32,842 nt of DNA from a bacterium (GCA_025362415.1 JANYGM010000204.1:1-32842); one strand, 5' to 3'; shown: positions 16,325 through 24,802, counted from the first letter of the stretch. The notes: a model not told the origin generated them from the letters alone. Translations and numbers: made by a program.

Positions 16325-16687
16325 CTAATTATTTTCATCTAATTCAATGTCCATAGTTTTTATTAGTCCGTTTTGAAATGTGTAAATATGCTTTACTGTC
16401 CCATCAAATACTAAATTACCTTGCAGATCTTTCACATTTTGATGAACTTTAACCTCTAAACTTCCATTTTCTCGCTCAATAAAACCGACTGGCTCAACAC
16501 TTGGATTTATTTCAGTCCATTGTCTAGTCCAATATAGCTTAATTTCCTTGTGTCCGCTTATATAACCACCTTCCCAAGCCTTTGACCATTGCACATCTGT
16601 TTGCATTGTTGATAGCGCATTATCAATATTTCGTTCATTAAAAGCAAGATATGCTTTTTTAATTACATCTTTGAGTTGGCTTATCAT
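16325..16687 (-). CDS. NTF2/SnoaL-like small protein within the act locus
   Basis: A 120-residue soluble protein with the size and pattern of a single NTF2-like (SnoaL / ketosteroid-isomerase-like) cone domain. It has an N-terminal helix LKDVIKKAYLAFNERNIDNALSTM, then a WSKAWEGGYISGHKEIKLYW loop, and alternating beta strands ending GTVKHIYTFQNGLIKTMDIEL. No signal peptide or membrane segment, so it is probably cytoplasmic. Such domains bind small ligands or act as isomerases or hydrolases; no specific function can be assigned. The frame extends to a GTG at 16693, but the ATG at 16687 is the better start. It separates actD from actE on the same strand and is not a usual act gene, so it may be a later insertion. 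Confidence 0.65.
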   Translation of the reverse strand: MISQLKDVIKKAYLAFNERNIDNALSTMQTDVQWSKAWEGGYISGHKEIKLYWTRQWTEINPSVEPVGFIERENGSLEVKVHQNVKDLQGNLVFDGTVKHIYTFQNGLIKTMDIELDENN

Positions 16688-16762
16688 TTCCACTATTTTT
16701 AAATTTATTTTTTCAATACAACATCACTCACATTGCATACTTCAAAAGTTCGTACTTTAAAA

Positions 16763-17317
16763 CTACGCTGCTTTTTCTACCATTTTAGGGCTAGCTTCTG
16801 CACCATATTTTAATAGAATTTGAGAAATTTCCTCTTGAGATTTTCCTTCATTTTTATCCATATCAACAACTAAAACATATTTGTCATCAGTAGAACGTCT
16901 GTCAAAAGAAAATTCTTCTTTTCCAGGTCCCATATTATTAGAGATGAAAAAAGTAGCAACCATTCCCAAAGCGGCAATAAGTACGGTTGCTTCAAAGGTA
17001 ACAGGCACCATTGTAGGAATAGAAACATAGTTTTTACCCCCAATAATCATAGGCCAATCTATGCCCAGCATAAAGGTAATCATTAAGATTGCCAATGAAA
17101 AGCCAAGCGTTGCAAAGCAAAAAGCCGCAATAGGTATGCGTGTACGTGGGTGACCAATATAAACGTCCAAATGGTGAATTGGGTGCGGAGAAAATACTTC
17201 GTGTACTCTCAAACCGTCTTCTTGTACTCTTTGTACGGCATTAAGTATAGCGTTTTCGTGGTCATAAACACCAATTACGTATCTGCTAGACTCTTTTATT
17301 AGTTTATTGTTGCTCAT
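16763..17317 (-). CDS. actD: Alternative complex III subunit ActD (DUF3341)
   Basis: A 184-residue membrane subunit of the Act complex. It starts with a cytoplasmic domain (VIGVYDHENAILNAVQRVQEDGLRVHEVFSPHPIHHLD) followed by two hydrophobic segments at about residues 60-83 and 105-126. A soluble C-terminus carries DDKYVLVVDMDKNEGKS and a final helix. This is the DUF3341 arrangement; ActD packs at the edge of ActC in known structures and has no cofactor of its own. Length is normal. It lies downstream of actC across a 206-bp spacer crowded with palindromes, longer than usual between co-transcribed genes. Confidence 0.93.
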   Translation of the reverse strand: MSNNKLIKESSRYVIGVYDHENAILNAVQRVQEDGLRVHEVFSPHPIHHLDVYIGHPRTRIPIAAFCFATLGFSLAILMITFMLGIDWPMIIGGKNYVSIPTMVPVTFEATVLIAALGMVATFFISNNMGPGKEEFSFDRRSTDDKYVLVVDMDKNEGKSQEEISQILLKYGAEASPKMVEKAA

Positions 17318-17345
17318 TTTGGTAGAGAATTTTTTGTTTGTCGTT

Positions 17346-17393
17346 CCCCACGTTTTACGTGGGGTTATGATTGTTAAAGCCTTTCAGGCTTTT
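17346..17393. repeat. Two short palindromes in the actC-actD spacer
   Basis: CCCCACG TTTTA CGTGGGG (17346-17364) and AAAGCCT TTC AGGCTTT (17376-17393) are compact hairpins of two further families, immediately followed by the REP pair at 17412-17502. Confidence 0.65.
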
Positions 17394-17411
17394 GTACGAA
17401 TTTGATTTTTG

Positions 17412-17502
17412 TGTTGTCAGGTGTTTTCAACTGACAACAAATGCGCTTTAAAATCCTAATTTATTGCGCTCATTGAAGTCAGGTGGAAACACCTGACTTC
17501 AA
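17412..17502. repeat. REP pair (GTTGTC type then GAAGTC type) in the actC-actD spacer
   Basis: A degenerate GTTGTCAGGTG palindrome (17412-17439, with TTTT loop and CAACTGACAAC right arm) is followed by a perfect GAAGTCAGGTG/CACCTGACTTC copy (17473-17502). The pairing of the two types matches the units next to the RAYT gene. Confidence 0.75.
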
Positions 17503-17523
17503 TACAACGACTAGGCTTAAAAT

Positions 17524-19038
17524 TTAATCTTTATCAGGATTATGAACTGCTGCTATTTTCACACCTTCACCACCAGCTTTTTTAGAAAGTGCAATAACAC
17601 CTCTTTCACGTGCCGCTTCATCAGAAGAATTAAGGGCTGCTTTTACTTCCGCCATATTGATTACAGGCAAGAATTTAGCAAATAAGAAAAATAATGTGAA
17701 GAATAAGCCAAAAGTAAACAAATAATCACCCACATCATAAATAGTTGGGCGGAAATAAATCCAACTTGATGGCAAGTAATCTCTGTGCAAAGAAGTTACG
17801 ATAATTACGAAACGCTCAAACCACATACCAATATTTACAATAATTGATAATACGAATGTTGCTACAAGGTTTCTACGGATAGTTCTTGACCAGAAAAGTT
17901 GAGGAGAAACCACGTTACAAAGCATCATAGCGGCATAAGCCCACCAATAAGGACCAAAAGCTCTATTGATAAAAGCATAACTTTCATATTCTACGCCTGA
18001 ATACCAAGCAATAAAAAACTCCGTAATGTACGCCACACCCACAATACTACCCGTAAGCGTGATGATTTTATTCATAAGTTCTATGTGTTCTAATGTGATA
18101 TAATTTTCTAGTTTAAATACAACACGAGTAATTAGCATCAACGTAAGTACCATTGCAAAACCAGAAAAAATAGCTCCTGCTACGAAATAAGGAGGGAAAA
18201 TAGTCGTGTGCCAACCAGGAATTACAGATGTTGCAAAGTCCATTGATACAATTGTATGCACAGAAAGTACAAGCGGTGTGGAAAGTCCAGCCAAAATCAA
18301 AGAAACATATTCATATCTTGCCCAAACTTTTGCGCCACCTTCCCAGCCAAAAGCCATAATTGAGTACATAAATGCACCTATTGGGCGGCGTTTTTCTTGT
18401 TTAGCTTTTCTTTCTTCTTTGGTATCAGTTGCTAAAAGTGGGTTATCAGTCAAAGAAACTTTTGCTCTATCACGAATAGTTGCCAAATCAGGGATAAGAC
18501 CTACATACCAAAATACAGACGAAACAGTCAAATAAGTAGAAATTGCAAACACGTCCCAAACAAGTGGAGAGTTGAAATTTACCCAAAGTGAGCCATAAGT
18601 ATTTGGCAAAGGTAATGCCCAATGTGCTACCCAAGGGCGACCCATATGAAATAAAATGAATGAACCTGCACACAATACAGCAAAAATTGTCATTGCTTCT
18701 GCAGCTCTGTTGATAGATGTTCTCCATTTTTGGCGGAAAAGCATCAAAATAGCAGAAATAAGTGTTCCTGCGTGACCAATACCAACCCACCACACGAAGT
18801 TGGTGATGTCCCAAGCCCAACCAACAGTTTTATTTAGCCCCCAAGTACCTATCCCGTACCACCAAGTTGAAGCAACTGAAATAGTGCCTAAACCTAATAA
18901 TACAAGTGAGATACCAAAACAGATAAGCCAGGGCATTGTCGGCTTTCCTTCCACTTGCTTACAAACATCATTAGTGATGTTGTGCATTGTCATCTTGTTG
19001 AGTACAAGAGGCTCTCTAATGGGTGATGTAACTTGCAT
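17524..19038 (-). CDS. actC: Alternative complex III subunit ActC (NrfD-like quinol-oxidising membrane subunit)
   Basis: A 504-residue polytopic subunit of the NrfD/PsrC family with about ten helices. In the Act complex this subunit forms the quinol site and passes electrons to the ActB Fe-S clusters. Typical segments include TWWYGIGTWGLNKTVGWAWDITNFVWWVGIGHAGTLISAIL, LFRQKWRTSINRAAEAMT, SVHTIVSMDFATSVIPGWHTTIFPPYFVAGAIFSG and ERFVIIVTSLHRDYLPSSW. The motif GIGHAGT and the conserved aspartate and histidines of the GWHTTIFPP loop fit the family. An N-terminal extension of ~35 residues precedes the first helix. It follows actB after 142 bp on the same strand. Confidence 0.95.
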   Translation of the reverse strand: MQVTSPIREPLVLNKMTMHNITNDVCKQVEGKPTMPWLICFGISLVLLGLGTISVASTWWYGIGTWGLNKTVGWAWDITNFVWWVGIGHAGTLISAILMLFRQKWRTSINRAAEAMTIFAVLCAGSFILFHMGRPWVAHWALPLPNTYGSLWVNFNSPLVWDVFAISTYLTVSSVFWYVGLIPDLATIRDRAKVSLTDNPLLATDTKEERKAKQEKRRPIGAFMYSIMAFGWEGGAKVWARYEYVSLILAGLSTPLVLSVHTIVSMDFATSVIPGWHTTIFPPYFVAGAIFSGFAMVLTLMLITRVVFKLENYITLEHIELMNKIITLTGSIVGVAYITEFFIAWYSGVEYESYAFINRAFGPYWWAYAAMMLCNVVSPQLFWSRTIRRNLVATFVLSIIVNIGMWFERFVIIVTSLHRDYLPSSWIYFRPTIYDVGDYLFTFGLFFTLFFLFAKFLPVINMAEVKAALNSSDEAARERGVIALSKKAGGEGVKIAAVHNPDKD

Positions 19039-19087
19039 ACTATATTTGTTGTTGTTGATTATTATCTTTTGATTATTTTATGTATTA

Positions 19088-19160
19088 GTTCCAGCGGAAC
19101 GGCATATTTATAGAAAAATAAAAAATCTATTTTCTATAAATATCTAAGTCCGCAGGACTT
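19088..19160. repeat. Palindrome cluster in the actB-actC spacer
   Basis: GTTCCAGCGGAAC (19088-19100), then an inverted repeat with arms ATATTTATAGAAAA and TTTTCTATAAATAT (19104-19143), then AAGTCCGCAGGACTT (19146-19160). The outer pieces resemble the AGTCCAGCGGACT palindrome at 7964-7976. Confidence 0.65.
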
Positions 19161-19180
19161 CAATACAACATTCACAATTA

Positions 19181-22100
19181 TTACGCTTTATTTCTAATTT
19201 TCGTCAAGTAAGAAACATTTGGTTTTACGCTGATTTCCTCCAATACGTGGAATGCACGGTCTTCTGCAAAAACAACATCACCTGTTTTCTCATCTTTTGA
19301 AAGTTCCAAAACTTTCGCAATCATACTATCTTTGTCGTTCATATCACCAAAAATAATGGCATCTGTTGGGCAAGAAGTCTGACAAGCAGTTTTGATATCT
19401 CCATCTTTTACTAGACGTTTGTCTTTTCTTGCAGTCAATTTTCCTGCTTGTATGCGTTGTACACACAATGAACATTTTTCCATTACACCACGAGAACGTA
19501 CCGTAACATCAGGATTAAGTACCATTCTACCCAAATCAGTGAACATTGTGTAGTTCACATCTTTGAATTTATCATCATTTGTATAATTAAACCAGTTGAA
19601 ACGGCGCACTTTATATGGGCAGTTGTTGGCACAATAACGAGTACCAATACAACGGTTGTAAGTCATTTGGTTAAGCCCTTCAGAACTGTGTGTAGTTGCT
19701 AAAACTGGGCATACAGTTTCACAAGGTGCATTATTACAATGTTGGCACATCATAGGTTGGAAAACAACTTCTGGATTTTCAGATGCTTCTTCCATTTTCT
19801 CATAATTACCAATAGACTTATCTTTCGTATCTGCATCTGTGCTGTAATAACGGTCAATACGCATCCAATGCATCTCACGACCATTTATTACTTCTCTTTT
19901 CCCAACGACAGAAACATTGTTTTCAGACTGGCAACCAATCATACACGCTCCGCAACCTGTGCAAGAGTTCAAATCAACGACCATTCCCCACCAGTGGTTT
20001 TTGGCATACGCTGTTTTTTCGTGTCCTTTCCACATTGTAATATCCGTTGGCTTCTTTTTGCCATCTGGCGTTACAATCATTGGGTAATATCTGCCTGCTT
20101 TTGTGTCTTTTTTGTATGATGCAAGCGTTGATTCCTGCACGTTTTGTCTGCCCATAATAGTTTGGTGCGTTTGCGTAATGGCAAGTTCTGCAACTTCTTC
20201 AGTTTTAGAAATATCAACTCCACTAGCCGCATAAACATACACGCCATCTTTGATTGTAGCAAATGGATAAGCATTTTTACCTACGCCATCACCACATTTG
20301 CCTGCACTCGTACGACCATAACCCAAAGCTAAAGAAACTGTTCCTTGTGCTTGTCCTGGCTGTATCAAAACGGGAACTTTCACAGAAAATCCGTTTGCCT
20401 TTACTTCAACTATATCACCTTGTTTAATTGATTTTTCTTTTGCGTAAGAAACAGAAACACACAAATAATTATCCCAAGTTGCTTTTGTGATAGGGTCAGG
20501 CATTTCTTGTAACCAAGGGTTATTTCCGTGAAAACCACTACCCAAACCAACTTTTTGATACAAAGAAAGTTCCATTTTGTTACTTGCCACAAAAAATGCT
20601 GCTACTGCTGCCGCTGCACCACTTACATCTCCTTTGAAATCAAAATTTCCAGCAAGTCTAGCTTCATTTTTTACAACATCTTTTACTTCTTTTTTGTCAT
20701 CTGCTTTTACATCAGTTTTTGCATCAACTTTTTTATCATCTACTTTTGCATCAGCTTTAACTTCTGTTTTTGTAGTTTCAAAAGAAATATTTTTTGACTC
20801 ATAAACGCCTTCGTGAAGTGCTTTTGTCCAGAAATCATTAAAGTTTTCTTTGGTATTTTTAGCCCAAAAACTTCTTAAAAAATCATAATAAGATTTGCTA
20901 CTTCCAGACCATTTCAAAAGGCTATCTTGTGCTTGGCGTGTGCCTTTGTAGATAGGTGAAATGGTTGGTTGCATAAAACTAAAATAGCCTTTACGTGGTT
21001 CTGCATCTCCCCAAGACTCCAAAAAGTGCATATCAGGCACTACAAACTTACAATTAGCAGAAGTTTCGTCAATTCTATCAGAGAAAGAAAGGCTAAAAGC
21101 AAGTGATTTCAATGCTTTTGCAAATTTTTCACCGCCTTGTGGGTAATCATAAGCAGGGTTTGTACCATAAAAAATAGCTCCACCAGCCGTTCCACCCAAA
21201 ACATCAGCAACAAATTTAGCCATATCTTCATCATTTCCTTGTTTTAGGTAAGATGGAGAAGATAAATCCATAATTTGGTCATAAGCACCAAGTTCTGCAT
21301 TGATTGCATTTACAATTAACTGCACATTTGGGTCATTTGAGCCTGCAATAACAACTGCTTTGCCTTTTTTAGCTTTCAAATCTGCGGCTGCTTGCTTGAT
21401 TTTGTCAGCGACTTTTTTATCAGAAATATCAGAAACAGTCAAACCGCCTTTAATTTCGTTGTATAAAAGTGCTGCTACAATGCCTTCTTGTGAAGGTTTT
21501 ATTTGCATACGGTAATCAGAATTTGCCCCTGTGATAGTCATTCCACTTTCAAAAGTGTACAAACGGGACATTTCTCTATTATTTTTGTTCAATTTCCTAT
21601 TTTTAGCAAATTGACCATTATATTCAGTTGCAGAAAGCCACGTCCCTAAGAAATCAGCTGAGATACTTACAATAGTTTCTGCTTTTGAGAAATCATAAGT
21701 AGGCAAAGCATACGTTCCAAATGATTTTTCGTTTGCTTTTAGCATTCCATACGCAGAAACAGCATCATAAGCAATGTGTTTTACGTTAGGATATTTTTTA
21801 GTAAATTCTGCAATAACTGCCTTTGTAGATGGGCTAAGGATAGAATGTGAAACCAAATAAACCGTTCCGTTAGCAGATGAAAGTGCAGAAACAATTTTTG
21901 CATCAACATCTTCTAATTTAGCTTTTTTGTTATCTTCTCGTGGCTCTTGTATGCGTGAAAGGTCATAAAGTCCTAAGATAGATGCTAAAACTCTCGCACT
22001 TACTTTGCCTTTTGTGATAGAAGAAGCCTCATTTCCATCAATTTTGATAGGACGACCTTCTCTAGTTTTTACCAAAATACTTGCGTATTCGCCATCTTGT

Positions 22101-22387
22101 GCGTATGTACTTGCATAAAAATTGGGAATACTTGGCTCAAAATCCTCTGGTTTATTTAGATAAGGAATAGATTTTTTTATAGGAGCTTCGCAAGCAGCAA
22201 GTGAGACTGCAGCCACACTAAAACCTAATAGTTTGAGGAAATCACGGCGTTTTGTGCCTCCTGCCTCTGTTTGTTCTGCTATTGGCAAAAACTCTGGGAA
22301 TTCATTATGCGCTTTTTTGACGAATTCTATATCATTAGAAAACTCTTCTAAACCTTTCCAGTATATTTTTTTATTCTGATTTTCCAT
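19181..22387 (-). CDS. actB: Alternative complex III subunit ActB (Fe-S / molybdopterin-oxidoreductase-like subunit)
   Basis: A 1068-residue peripheral subunit facing the periplasm that relays electrons from quinol at ActC to the haems of ActA and ActE. A Tat signal TKRRDFLKLLGF (45-56) runs into a lipobox-like LAAC at 66, so export may be folded and lipid-anchored. The long middle is molybdopterin-oxidoreductase-like, without signs of a bound metal. From about residue 807 comes a ferredoxin-like domain: CTGCGACMIGCQ, CQHCNNAPCETVCP, then CIGTRYCANNCPY, CSLCVQRI and CQTSCP, enough cysteines for the several clusters expected. Residues ~534-577 are an unusual Lys/Asp/Val/Ala-rich low-complexity linker between the halves. 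The protein is otherwise intact. RAYT and REP sequences lie directly upstream. Confidence 0.95.
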   Translation of the reverse strand: MENQNKKIYWKGLEEFSNDIEFVKKAHNEFPEFLPIAEQTEAGGTKRRDFLKLLGFSVAAVSLAACEAPIKKSIPYLNKPEDFEPSIPNFYASTYAQDGEYASILVKTREGRPIKIDGNEASSITKGKVSARVLASILGLYDLSRIQEPREDNKKAKLEDVDAKIVSALSSANGTVYLVSHSILSPSTKAVIAEFTKKYPNVKHIAYDAVSAYGMLKANEKSFGTYALPTYDFSKAETIVSISADFLGTWLSATEYNGQFAKNRKLNKNNREMSRLYTFESGMTITGANSDYRMQIKPSQEGIVAALLYNEIKGGLTVSDISDKKVADKIKQAAADLKAKKGKAVVIAGSNDPNVQLIVNAINAELGAYDQIMDLSSPSYLKQGNDEDMAKFVADVLGGTAGGAIFYGTNPAYDYPQGGEKFAKALKSLAFSLSFSDRIDETSANCKFVVPDMHFLESWGDAEPRKGYFSFMQPTISPIYKGTRQAQDSLLKWSGSSKSYYDFLRSFWAKNTKENFNDFWTKALHEGVYESKNISFETTKTEVKADAKVDDKKVDAKTDVKADDKKEVKDVVKNEARLAGNFDFKGDVSGAAAAVAAFFVASNKMELSLYQKVGLGSGFHGNNPWLQEMPDPITKATWDNYLCVSVSYAKEKSIKQGDIVEVKANGFSVKVPVLIQPGQAQGTVSLALGYGRTSAGKCGDGVGKNAYPFATIKDGVYVYAASGVDISKTEEVAELAITQTHQTIMGRQNVQESTLASYKKDTKAGRYYPMIVTPDGKKKPTDITMWKGHEKTAYAKNHWWGMVVDLNSCTGCGACMIGCQSENNVSVVGKREVINGREMHWMRIDRYYSTDADTKDKSIGNYEKMEEASENPEVVFQPMMCQHCNNAPCETVCPVLATTHSSEGLNQMTYNRCIGTRYCANNCPYKVRRFNWFNYTNDDKFKDVNYTMFTDLGRMVLNPDVTVRSRGVMEKCSLCVQRIQAGKLTARKDKRLVKDGDIKTACQTSCPTDAIIFGDMNDKDSMIAKVLELSKDEKTGDVVFAEDRAFHVLEEISVKPNVSYLTKIRNKA

Positions 22388-22506
22388 AAATAATTATGCC
22401 TTAGAATTTTGATGCTTGTTGTTAAGTTATTGGGGCGTGTGCAATTTACACACTTATATAGTCTTTTGAAAATTTATTTAAAATCATTTATTCAAACAAT
22501 TTTCTG

Positions 22507-22704
22507 TGAAGTCAGGTGTTTCCACCTGACTTCAATAATGCGCTTTTAGATACCTACTACAACGAAATTAAAAATATTCGCATTTGTTGTCAGGTGGAAA
22601 CACCTGACAACACAGGTTTCTGCTTTTTGTGAAGTCAGGTGTTTCCACCTGACTTCAATAATGTGCTTTTAGGTACTTACTACAACGAAATTAAAAATAT
22701 TCTT
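22507..22704. repeat. REP cluster downstream of RAYT, with a duplicated ~73-bp unit
   Basis: Palindromes: GAAGTC type at 22507-22534 and 22630-22657, GTTGTC type at 22585-22612. A ~73-bp direct repeat starts at each GAAGTC copy and runs through gcttttag and actacaacgaaattaaaaatattc (22507-22580 and 22630-22704, four or five mismatches). The second copy's tail runs into the last codons of the transposase gene. Confidence 0.85.
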
Positions 22705-23239
22705 TGTAATGAACTAGCATTGTTTTATGTATTGTATCAGATAAATAAAACTTAGCACTTGAATATTTGTAATCTTCTGAATTGACTACTATTTCTTTTC
22801 TTACAGGATTTTGGTGTAGATATTGTAGTTTTATTTTTAATATTTCTTCATTGTAAATAACTACATCATCAAATCTATCATTCCAAACCTTAAAAATTTG
22901 ATTTTTATCTTTTATATTTTCTCTTAGACTTTCTAATATTTCTAAATATCCATCTTCTTCTAACATTTTTCTTATTTGTACTGACGTGAATTTCTTAAAA
23001 TCTCGCATCAAATCAGATAATTTAGTTTCATTTTTGAAGTAAATTATGAGATGAATGTGGTTAGGCATAATTACGTAGCCTAATAAATTTGCATCATATT
23101 TCTCACAAACAAACTTTAAACTGCTACAAATCAAGTCGTAATATTTATCATTTATAAAGAGATGTTTCCAGTTATTGCAAGTAGTCGTGACAAAAAAACA
23201 TCTATAATCAGTTAGGTTTTTACGTCCTCTTAGTCCCAT
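22691..23239 (-). CDS. REP-associated tyrosine transposase (RAYT, Y1_Tnp / TnpA-REP family)
   Basis: A 182-residue single-strand DNA transposase of the IS200/IS605-like Y1 family. Key elements are the HUH metal motif in VIMPNHIHLIIYF (His61 and His63) and the candidate nucleophile Tyr140 in LQYLHQNPVRK, followed by EDYKYSSAKFYL, a RAYT signature. The start MGLRGRKNLTDYRCFFVTTT is the usual N-terminus. Length is normal and no frameshift is seen, so it may be active. REP-like palindromes lie on both sides within about 40 bp, and its 5' flank is duplicated. RAYTs are usually single-copy, vertically inherited and linked to REP sequences. Here it sits between actA and actB on the same strand and could be read from the actA promoter only past a terminator. 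Confidence 0.9.
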   Translation of the reverse strand: MGLRGRKNLTDYRCFFVTTTCNNWKHLFINDKYYDLICSSLKFVCEKYDANLLGYVIMPNHIHLIIYFKNETKLSDLMRDFKKFTSVQIRKMLEEDGYLEILESLRENIKDKNQIFKVWNDRFDDVVIYNEEILKIKLQYLHQNPVRKEIVVNSEDYKYSSAKFYLSDTIHKTMLVHYKEYF

Positions 23240-23429
23240 TGCAAGTTTTTTCTAAAAATTAAGATTTAAAAACGCATTTGTTGTCAGGTGGAAACACCTG
23301 ACAACACAGGTTTCTTTTTTTGTGAAGTCAGGTGTTTCTACCTGACTTCAATTTAATTGCAAGTTTTTTCTAAAAATTAAGATTTAAAAGCGCATTTGTT
23401 GTCAGGTAGAAACACCTGACAACACAGGT
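23238..23429. repeat. REP cluster upstream of RAYT, with a duplicated ~74-bp block
   Basis: GTTGTC-type palindromes at 23279-23306 and 23397-23424 surround a GAAGTC-type one at 23323-23350. The block from attgcaagttttttctaaaa through the GTTGTC palindrome to cacaggt is present twice (23238-23311 and 23356-23429) with only two mismatches, suggesting recent duplication. The first copy begins at the RAYT start codon. Confidence 0.85.
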
Positions 23430-23442
23430 AAATCTACAACAA

Positions 23443-23496
23443 AAAAGCCACCATAACTATATTCCTAAACCCTAGAATTTGGAAATATAGTTATGG
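23443..23496 (-). terminator. Terminator-like hairpin directly after actA
   Basis: On the minus strand, CCATAACTATATTTCC pairs with GGAATATAGTTATGG, and TGGC plus six T follow. The stem begins 9 bp after the actA stop. It would end or attenuate transcription before the RAYT gene and actB. Confidence 0.7.
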
Positions 23497-23504
23497 TTTA
23501 ATGC

Positions 23505-24725
23505 TTAGTAATGGCATTTAGAACACTCCAAACCGCCAATATCTTTTACTTTCATTTCTTTTCCGCCACTACCTTTGTGTGCAGCCATTAGTTTGTCGTA
23601 ATATACATTTCCTTCTGATTTTACAACTGTTTGTCTGTGGCAATCAATACACCAACCCATACTCAAAGGAGAGCGTTGTTGTACTACTTCCATTTGTGCA
23701 ATATTTCCGTGACAGCTTGTACATTCAATTTGTCCTGCTACTGTGTGTTGTGAGTGGTTGAAATATACTAAATCAGGCAAATTATGTACTCTAATCCATT
23801 GAATTGGCTGGTTTTTCTCTGCCGCTTCATAGATTTTTTGGATTTGTGGAGAAGTACGTTTGATAGCATTATGACAATTCATACAGATATTCACAGAAGG
23901 AATATTAGCTGATTTGCCTTTGTAAACGCTTGTATGGCAATATTGACAGTTAATTTCGTATTTGCCAGCGTGCAATTTGTGAGAGAAAGAGATTGGTTGT
24001 GTAGGTGCATAACCCGTTTGTTTGCCTATTTTCATAGTTTTGTCAATACCTGCTTTTGCTACTACAAGGAAGAAAAACACGCCTATTACTGCCAAAAATG
24101 CAGAACTTCTAAATATTGACTCTAAATCAAGTTTTTGATTAACAACTTCTTTGTCTGCTTCTGCAAGTTCTTTATGTTGAAGATTTTTTGTGAGCAAAGA
24201 AACTACCAAAGATAATGTTACAAGCACCAAAAGAAGTGTTACGACCATACCAGTCAAAATGACATTATTATAGCCACTTCCACCTTCTGAACTTCCACTT
24301 GTTGCTGGTGCGCCTGCAACGGAAACATTTGTTGCAACAGGTTTATCTCCTTCTGCTTTGATATACCCTAAAATATTTTTGATGTCCTCATCTTTTAGGT
24401 CTGGGAAAGACTGCATTTGCGCTTTTCCGTACTGATTATAAAGGGCTACTGCATACGCATCACCACTAGCAATAACGGCTGATGAGTTTTTAACCCATTT
24501 TAAAAGCCAAGCCTCGTTTCTGCGGTCGTGTATGCCTTTTAGTCCAGGACCTACAACGGCTTTATCTCCTACTCCGTGACAGCTTGCGCAATTTCCAGAA
24601 AACAATTCTTTCCCTTTTGCAATGTCCACTTGGGCATTAGCGGTATGCGCTAATACAGTAAGTCCAAAACATATAAGAAATATGTTCAAAAACTTGGTAA
24701 TGCCTTGATTTTTAAGCAAATACAT
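23505..24725 (-). CDS. actA: Alternative complex III subunit ActA, multihaem cytochrome c with an extra N-terminal cytochrome domain
   Basis: A 406-residue exported cytochrome that begins the act locus. A signal peptide covers residues 1-31 (ending AHTANAQ). A first haem site CASCH (46-50) lies in a separate monohaem cytochrome domain (to about 128). Two hydrophobic segments (~155-178 and ~209-225) follow. Five further CxxCH sites (260, 281, 335, 359 and 401) make the classical pentahaem region. Six haems in all are therefore expected in this chain. In the described complex ActA receives electrons from ActB and hands them to ActE or an oxidase. The Bacteroidota promoter upstream is nearly ideal. 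A terminator and RAYT insertion separate it from actB. Confidence 0.94.
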   Translation of the reverse strand: MYLLKNQGITKFLNIFLICFGLTVLAHTANAQVDIAKGKELFSGNCASCHGVGDKAVVGPGLKGIHDRRNEAWLLKWVKNSSAVIASGDAYAVALYNQYGKAQMQSFPDLKDEDIKNILGYIKAEGDKPVATNVSVAGAPATSGSSEGGSGYNNVILTGMVVTLLLVLVTLSLVVSLLTKNLQHKELAEADKEVVNQKLDLESIFRSSAFLAVIGVFFFLVVAKAGIDKTMKIGKQTGYAPTQPISFSHKLHAGKYEINCQYCHTSVYKGKSANIPSVNICMNCHNAIKRTSPQIQKIYEAAEKNQPIQWIRVHNLPDLVYFNHSQHTVAGQIECTSCHGNIAQMEVVQQRSPLSMGWCIDCHRQTVVKSEGNVYYDKLMAAHKGSGGKEMKVKDIGGLECSKCHY

Positions 24726-24771
24726 AACTTTATTGTGTTTGTTTTTAATTTTTTTGCTGTTTTATTTGGTA

Positions 24772-24802
24772 CAAAAATAGTATGAGAACTTTTGTAAACA
24801 AA
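24772..24802 (-). promoter_or_regulatory. actA promoter, Bacteroidota sigma-ABfr type
   Basis: TTTG (24802-24799), exactly 19 bp, then TATTTTTG (24779-24772) give both consensus elements. The ATG follows about 47 bp downstream. This is one of the two best promoters in the window. Confidence 0.75.

Noticed and set aside
22507..23429. Regular repeats around the transposase resembling a CRISPR array
   Set aside because: The repeats are perfect palindromes of two types with conserved rather than unique intervening sequence, and no cas genes are nearby.
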